From JAICLL01 sp035252155 (GTDB lineage: Bacteria; Planctomycetota; Planctomycetia; Pirellulales; JAICIG01): 8,897 bases of DNA. The notes beneath the pieces are model-generated. The model made no database searches, was not told the DNA's origin, and saw nothing but the letters and a program-made list of their open reading frames with translations. Positions within the stretch are counted from its first letter, which is position 1. Each line of letters starts with the position of its first letter. The stretch lies in contig DATFDL010000706.1 of the NCBI GenBank assembly GCA_035252155.1, forward strand, positions 1 through 8,897, read 5' to 3'. The translations under genes were made by a program, and so were the position numbers. Of this stretch, positions 5,933 through 8,897 are shown one piece after another.

Positions 5933-7596
5933 GCAGGTTCAGGTGTGGCGGCGCGGGCGGACCACTCGGCGTCGAACCGCGGATAATCGTAGGGGTCGTC
6001 GTCGACAATCGGCGTCGTCGGAAAGTTCTCGGTGGGCGGAGGCGAGGTGGTCTGCCATTCCAGCCCGGTTGCCCGCCAGGGATTCGGAGCCGCGTACGGT
6101 CCATACCGCAGCGACCACAATAAGTACGTCAGCGGGAACAAATATCCGACCGCTAAGATCGAAGCTCCCGCCGACGACATCACGTTGAGCACCTGAAATT
6201 CTTCCGGGTAGACATGATACCGCCGCGGCATGCCTAGATAGCCGAGCACGTATTGCGGAAAAAAGGTGAGATTGAAGCCGACGAAAATCAAGATGGCTGA
6301 GAACCGCGCCCAGGCTTCGGGGTAAAGCCGGCCGGTGATCTTCGGCCACCAAAAGTGAATGCCGCCCATGTAGGCCATCACTGTGCCGCCCACCATGATG
6401 TAATGAAAGTGGGCCACGACAAAGTAGGTGTCGTGCACGTGCATGTCGACGGCCAGCGCCGCTACAAACAGCCCGGTCAATCCGCCCATCGTGAACAGCC
6501 CGATGAAACCCAGTGCGTAGAGCATCGGCGTGTCGAAGGAGATCGAACCTTTGTAGAGGGAAGCTGTCCAGTTGAAGACTTTGATGGCCGAAGGAATTGC
6601 CACCAAATAACTGAGCATCGAAAAGACCAAGGCCGCGTAGACCGACATGCCGCTGACAAACAGATGGTGCGCCCACACCAGAAAGCTAAACACGGCGATT
6701 GCAAAACTCGAGAAACCGATGAAGGCGTAGCCGAAGATTTTTTTGCGGCAGAAACAAGGAATGATCTCGCTCACCACGCCCATGCCGGGCAGCACCATGA
6801 TATACACAGCCGGGTGTGAGTAGAACCAAAAGAGATGCTGAAAGAGCACCGGGTCGCCGCCCAGCCGGGGATCGAAAATGCCCAGGCCCAACCGCTCGCA
6901 GGCGATGAGAAACAGCGAGATGGCCAGCACCGGCGTGCCCAGAATCATGATCAAGCTGGTGGCATAGAGCGACCAGATAAACAGCGGCAAGCGAAACCAG
7001 GTGAGGCCGGGCGCCCGCATCTTGTGGATGGTGACGATAAAGTTCAGCCCGGTGAGGATCGACGAAAAGCCGGTGATGAACACGCCCACGGCGGTGGCCA
7101 TCACGTGCGTGTTGCTGTACGTGCTGCTGTAAGGGGCGTAGAAGGTCCAGCCGGTGTCGACGCCGCCGGCCGCGATGGCATACAGAGTGAACAAGCCGCC
7201 GATGGCCAGCAGATACCAGCTCAGCAAATTGAGCTTGGGAAAGGCCAGGTCGCGGGCGCCGATCATCATCGGCACCAGAAAATTGCCCAGCACGGCGGGA
7301 ATCGACGGCACCAAGAAGAAAAAGATCATGATGATGCCGTGGGCCGTGAAGAGCTTGTTGTAGGTCTCGGTCAGCACCAGGTCGGCGTCGGGCGTCATCA
7401 GGTCGAGCCGCACCACGGTGGCCGCGGCCCCGCCGATCATGAAGAAAAACGTGATCGACAGCAGATAGAGAATGGCGATCCGCTTGTGGTCGGTCGTCAA
7501 GAGCCACGAGCGCACACTGTAGCCGGCCGTGAGGTAGTTGCGCCGCGGCGGGGCGTCGACGGCGGGCTTTTTTTGTTCAAACGCGACGAAGCTCAT
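5929..7596 (-). CDS. coxA: Cytochrome c oxidase subunit I (A2-type, heme-copper)
   Basis: This 555-residue, 12-helix catalytic subunit reduces O2 to water at heme a3/CuB and pumps protons. All metal ligands are visible: His86 (FTAHG) and His398 for low-spin heme a, His261 (YSHPAVY) plus His310/His311 (AHHLF) for CuB, and His396 (VVAHFHY) for heme a3. Tyr265 occupies the position of the Tyr cross-linked to the CuB His. The K-channel lysine is probably Lys339 (PSAIKVFNW) and the D-channel entry Asp is probably Asp116 (GARDLAFPKLN). The Glu of HPEVY found in A1 enzymes is replaced here by YSHPAVY, the hallmark of the A2 subfamily known from Rhodothermus-type caa3 oxidases. The C-terminus extends about 55 residues beyond the last helix as a Pro/Asp-rich tail. 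No clear SD precedes the ATG at 7596, and a palindromic repeat lies just upstream. The stop sits at the edge of an inserted element. Confidence 0.98.
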   Translation of the reverse strand: MSFVAFEQKKPAVDAPPRRNYLTAGYSVRSWLLTTDHKRIAILYLLSITFFFMIGGAAATVVRLDLMTPDADLVLTETYNKLFTAHGIIMIFFFLVPSIPAVLGNFLVPMMIGARDLAFPKLNLLSWYLLAIGGLFTLYAIAAGGVDTGWTFYAPYSSTYSNTHVMATAVGVFITGFSSILTGLNFIVTIHKMRAPGLTWFRLPLFIWSLYATSLIMILGTPVLAISLFLIACERLGLGIFDPRLGGDPVLFQHLFWFYSHPAVYIMVLPGMGVVSEIIPCFCRKKIFGYAFIGFSSFAIAVFSFLVWAHHLFVSGMSVYAALVFSMLSYLVAIPSAIKVFNWTASLYKGSISFDTPMLYALGFIGLFTMGGLTGLFVAALAVDMHVHDTYFVVAHFHYIMVGGTVMAYMGGIHFWWPKITGRLYPEAWARFSAILIFVGFNLTFFPQYVLGYLGMPRRYHVYPEEFQVLNVMSSAGASILAVGYLFPLTYLLWSLRYGPYAAPNPWRATGLEWQTTSPPPTENFPTTPIVDDDPYDYPRFDAEWSARAATPEPA

Positions 7597-7601
7597 GGTG
7601 C

Positions 7602-7625
7602 GAAGGTCAGGCTTTCCAGCCTGAC
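7602..7625. repeat. Palindromic repeat copy 4 (GTCAGGCT-TTCC-AGCCTGAC core)
   Basis: This is a perfect 8-bp stem with a 4-nt loop; the core is at 7606-7625. It lies 9 bases upstream of the coxA start codon on the minus strand, where an SD would be expected. It faces copy 5. Confidence 0.9.
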
Positions 7626-7684
7626 GGTTTTCAAGTTAGTCATTGCAGCTCAAAAGTGGCGAGTCCAGGATTTCACGCCCAAAT

Positions 7685-7708
7685 GTCAGGCTGGAAAGCC
7701 CGACCTAC
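7685..7708. repeat. Palindromic repeat copy 5 (GTCAGGCT-GGAA-AGCCCGAC), overlaps coxB stop
   Basis: The core is at 7685-7704 with one stem mismatch, followed by CTAC like copy 3. The CTA of this tail (7705-7707) is the coxB TAG stop on the minus strand, so the repeat supplies the end of the gene. Copies 4 and 5 face each other across 59 bases, the same arrangement as copies 2 and 3. Confidence 0.9.
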
Positions 7709-8661
7709 GGTTCAGTGCCCCCACGTTCTTGTTTCGCCAACGACTTAATGTACGCGATGACTTGCATCAGCCCTTCCTCACCAAGCTGCCCCTCGAAGGG
7801 CGGCATGATCGGGCGGAAACCGGCCACGACCTTCGCCGCCGGGCGCAGAATCGATTCGCGCAGGTAGGCTTCATCGGCAATCACCGTTCGACCGTCTTCC
7901 AGCTTCACGGGGTTGCCATAGACGCCTTCCAGTGGTGGGCAGCGGCTGGTGGGGCTGCCGCCGCGGTGGCAGGTCGAGCAGCGCATCTCTTCGAACAGCC
8001 GCCGGCCCGCCTCGAGCGGCGTCTCGCCGGGCGTGCCGCCACTCAGCCACGCCTGATATTCGCTCGGCTCCATCACGATCACGCGGCCTTTCATCCGCGA
8101 ATGCTCGGTGCCGCAGTACTCGGCGCAGAACAGATGGTATTCGCCCTCACGGTTGGCTTCAAACCACGTCTCATGGTACGTGCCGGGCAGCACATCGTGC
8201 TTCACGCGAAAGGCCGGTACGAACATGCTGTGAATCACGTCTTCCGAAATCATCTTCAGCCGCACCGGCTGGCCCAGCGGCACGTGCAATTCATTGATCT
8301 CGCGTTTGCCCTCGGGATGCTGAAACTTCCACATCCATTGCTTGCCGACCACTTGCACTTCCAAGGCCCCGGCGGGCGGACGGCTGGCGTCGAAGTAAAG
8401 CTGCGCGCCCCAGACGAAAATCACGCCGGACAGAATCAGCGGAACGACCATCCAGGTGATTTCGACCGCCCAAGCATGATGCCCGGTGGTCGTTCGGTCG
8501 ACGTTGGCGCCCTTCCGGTATTTGATCGCAAAGAAAACAATCAAGGCCGCGATCATCACGGTGAAAAACGCCGCCACTCCCAGCAGAAAGAAATAGAGCA
8601 TATCGACCTGCGGCGCGTGGGTCGAAGCCTGTTCCGGCAGAAGGCGAAAGGTGGTGTTCAT
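7705..8661 (-). CDS. coxB: Cytochrome c oxidase subunit II with fused C-terminal cytochrome c (caa3-type)
   Basis: This 318-residue electron-entry subunit has two N-terminal membrane helices at about 21-47 and 70-92. A periplasmic cupredoxin domain follows, beginning around VVGKQWMWKFQHPEG (104-118). The CuA ligands are complete: His144 (DVIHSMF), then Cys179, Glu181, Cys183, His187 and Met190 in CAEYCGTEHSRM. After a short linker, a C-terminal cytochrome c domain carries the heme-binding CSTCH (228-232) and a likely axial Met286 (PIMPPFEG). The fusion marks a caa3-type enzyme, in which electrons can enter through the attached heme c. No lipobox is seen; the start MNTTFRLLPEQAST leads directly to the first helix. 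The ATG overlaps the sco stop (ATGA) and has GGAG five bases upstream. The stop TAG falls inside a palindromic repeat. The C-terminus after the heme domain (AKQERGGTEP) is short. Confidence 0.97.
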   Translation of the reverse strand: MNTTFRLLPEQASTHAPQVDMLYFFLLGVAAFFTVMIAALIVFFAIKYRKGANVDRTTTGHHAWAVEITWMVVPLILSGVIFVWGAQLYFDASRPPAGALEVQVVGKQWMWKFQHPEGKREINELHVPLGQPVRLKMISEDVIHSMFVPAFRVKHDVLPGTYHETWFEANREGEYHLFCAEYCGTEHSRMKGRVIVMEPSEYQAWLSGGTPGETPLEAGRRLFEEMRCSTCHRGGSPTSRCPPLEGVYGNPVKLEDGRTVIADEAYLRESILRPAAKVVAGFRPIMPPFEGQLGEEGLMQVIAYIKSLAKQERGGTEP

Positions 8662-8897
8662 CGGCGCTCCGTTGGATCGTCTGTTGATTCACACCGACCC
8701 GAAGCGCCAGCGAGGCACGCGGCATTGTCATCGCCGACCTTGACCGCCCGCGACCGCCGCCGCTCCTGCCGATACATCACGATTAAAAAACCGCCGAGCA
8801 TCAACATGGTCAGTGCCCCGGCCAGCCGCAGGGCGGCGGCGATGGCCAAGCCATATTTGCCCGTCATCGGATCATAGTGAAAGCACATGAGCAGCAC
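8658..8897 (-). CDS. SCO1/SenC-family copper chaperone, C-terminal fragment (5' end outside window)
   Basis: Eighty codons are visible, open to the window edge and ending in TGA at 8660-8658. The first visible segment, LLMCFHYDPMTGKYG, matches the C-terminal region of Sco-like proteins from cox operons. One membrane helix follows, about residues 19-41 of the fragment (ALRLAGALTMLMLGGFLIVM), then a basic, probably cytoplasmic tail (YRQERRRSR). The thioredoxin-like domain with the CxxxC copper site would lie outside the window. Sco proteins take part in assembly of the CuA centre in subunit II, which fits the position directly before coxB. The stop overlaps the coxB start as ATGA. The GTG at the window edge is not taken as a start. 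Assignment rests on the short motif, the helix and the context. Confidence 0.72.
   Translation of the reverse strand: MLLMCFHYDPMTGKYGLAIAAALRLAGALTMLMLGGFLIVMYRQERRRSRAVKVGDDNAACLAGASGRCESTDDPTERR
8667..8670 (-). promoter_or_regulatory. Ribosome-binding site of coxB
   Basis: On the minus strand GGAG is followed by CGCCG and then the ATG at 8661. The site lies inside the end of the sco reading frame and supports the ATGA-coupled start. Confidence 0.6.

Noticed and set aside
5712..7708. CRISPR array from the repeated palindromes
   Set aside because: The repeats are few, irregularly spaced (21 to over 1700 bases), alternate in orientation and are separated by genes.
6835..8877. A 680-codon open frame on the plus strand antisense to coxA and coxB
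   Set aside because: It lies opposite two unmistakable oxidase genes, its translation is rich in His, Arg, Gln and Gly without any domain, and it runs through the palindromic repeats. GC-rich codon bias produces such long antisense frames.

Overview
The window most likely comes from a member of the Planctomycetota, probably a Pirellulales-like lineage. Four things point there. It is GC-rich. It carries an adjacent PSD1 (DUF1553) and DUF1501 gene pair, an arrangement expanded in planctomycetes. It has a caa3-type cytochrome oxidase cluster with an A2-type subunit I. Its intergenic palindromes, read as codons, spell VGQAFQPD / VRLESLTY, strings I recall from many spurious planctomycete 'hypothetical proteins'. 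The taxonomic call is inference, because no rRNA is present.

Layout. Bases 1-908 (+) hold the C-terminal part of a PSD1/DUF1553 protein, followed one base later by a Tat-exported DUF1501 protein (910-2304, +). A 100-bp convergent gap with two hairpins (2305-2404) separates these from an unrecognised lipoprotein on the minus strand (2405-3136). A 353-bp divergent intergenic region follows (3137-3489). Then comes an uncharacterised 403-aa protein (3490-4701, +) with two helix-hairpin-helix-like stretches and a sigma-region-4-like helix-turn-helix. From 8897 down to 4717 the minus strand carries an aa3/caa3 terminal-oxidase operon in the order sco (C-terminal end only), coxB (CuA subunit with fused cytochrome c), coxA, coxC, and the small subunit IV.

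How the genes work together. Sco is expected to help deliver copper to the CuA site of CoxB. The fused cytochrome c domain and CuA of CoxB pass electrons to heme a and the heme a3/CuB centre of CoxA. CoxC and subunit IV complete the membrane complex. Both sco/coxB and coxC/subunit IV overlap by ATGA, so the operon is compact. The two exceptions are the coxB-coxA gap (108 bp) and the coxA-coxC gap (214 bp), and both are filled with repeat sequence.

Most notable observation. The coxA-coxC gap looks like a roughly 205-bp MITE-like insertion. It has 32-nt inverted arms (29/32 matching), each built of 15-bp tandem units, and an internal pair of facing palindromes. It is flanked by an 8-bp direct repeat, CATCTTAT, that contains both the coxA stop and the coxC start. 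Removing one copy of the repeat plus the element restores a coxA stop and coxC start one base apart. Related palindromes lie between coxB and coxA, where one supplies the coxB stop codon, and downstream of the DUF1501 gene. I see no defence system, CRISPR array, tRNA or rRNA.
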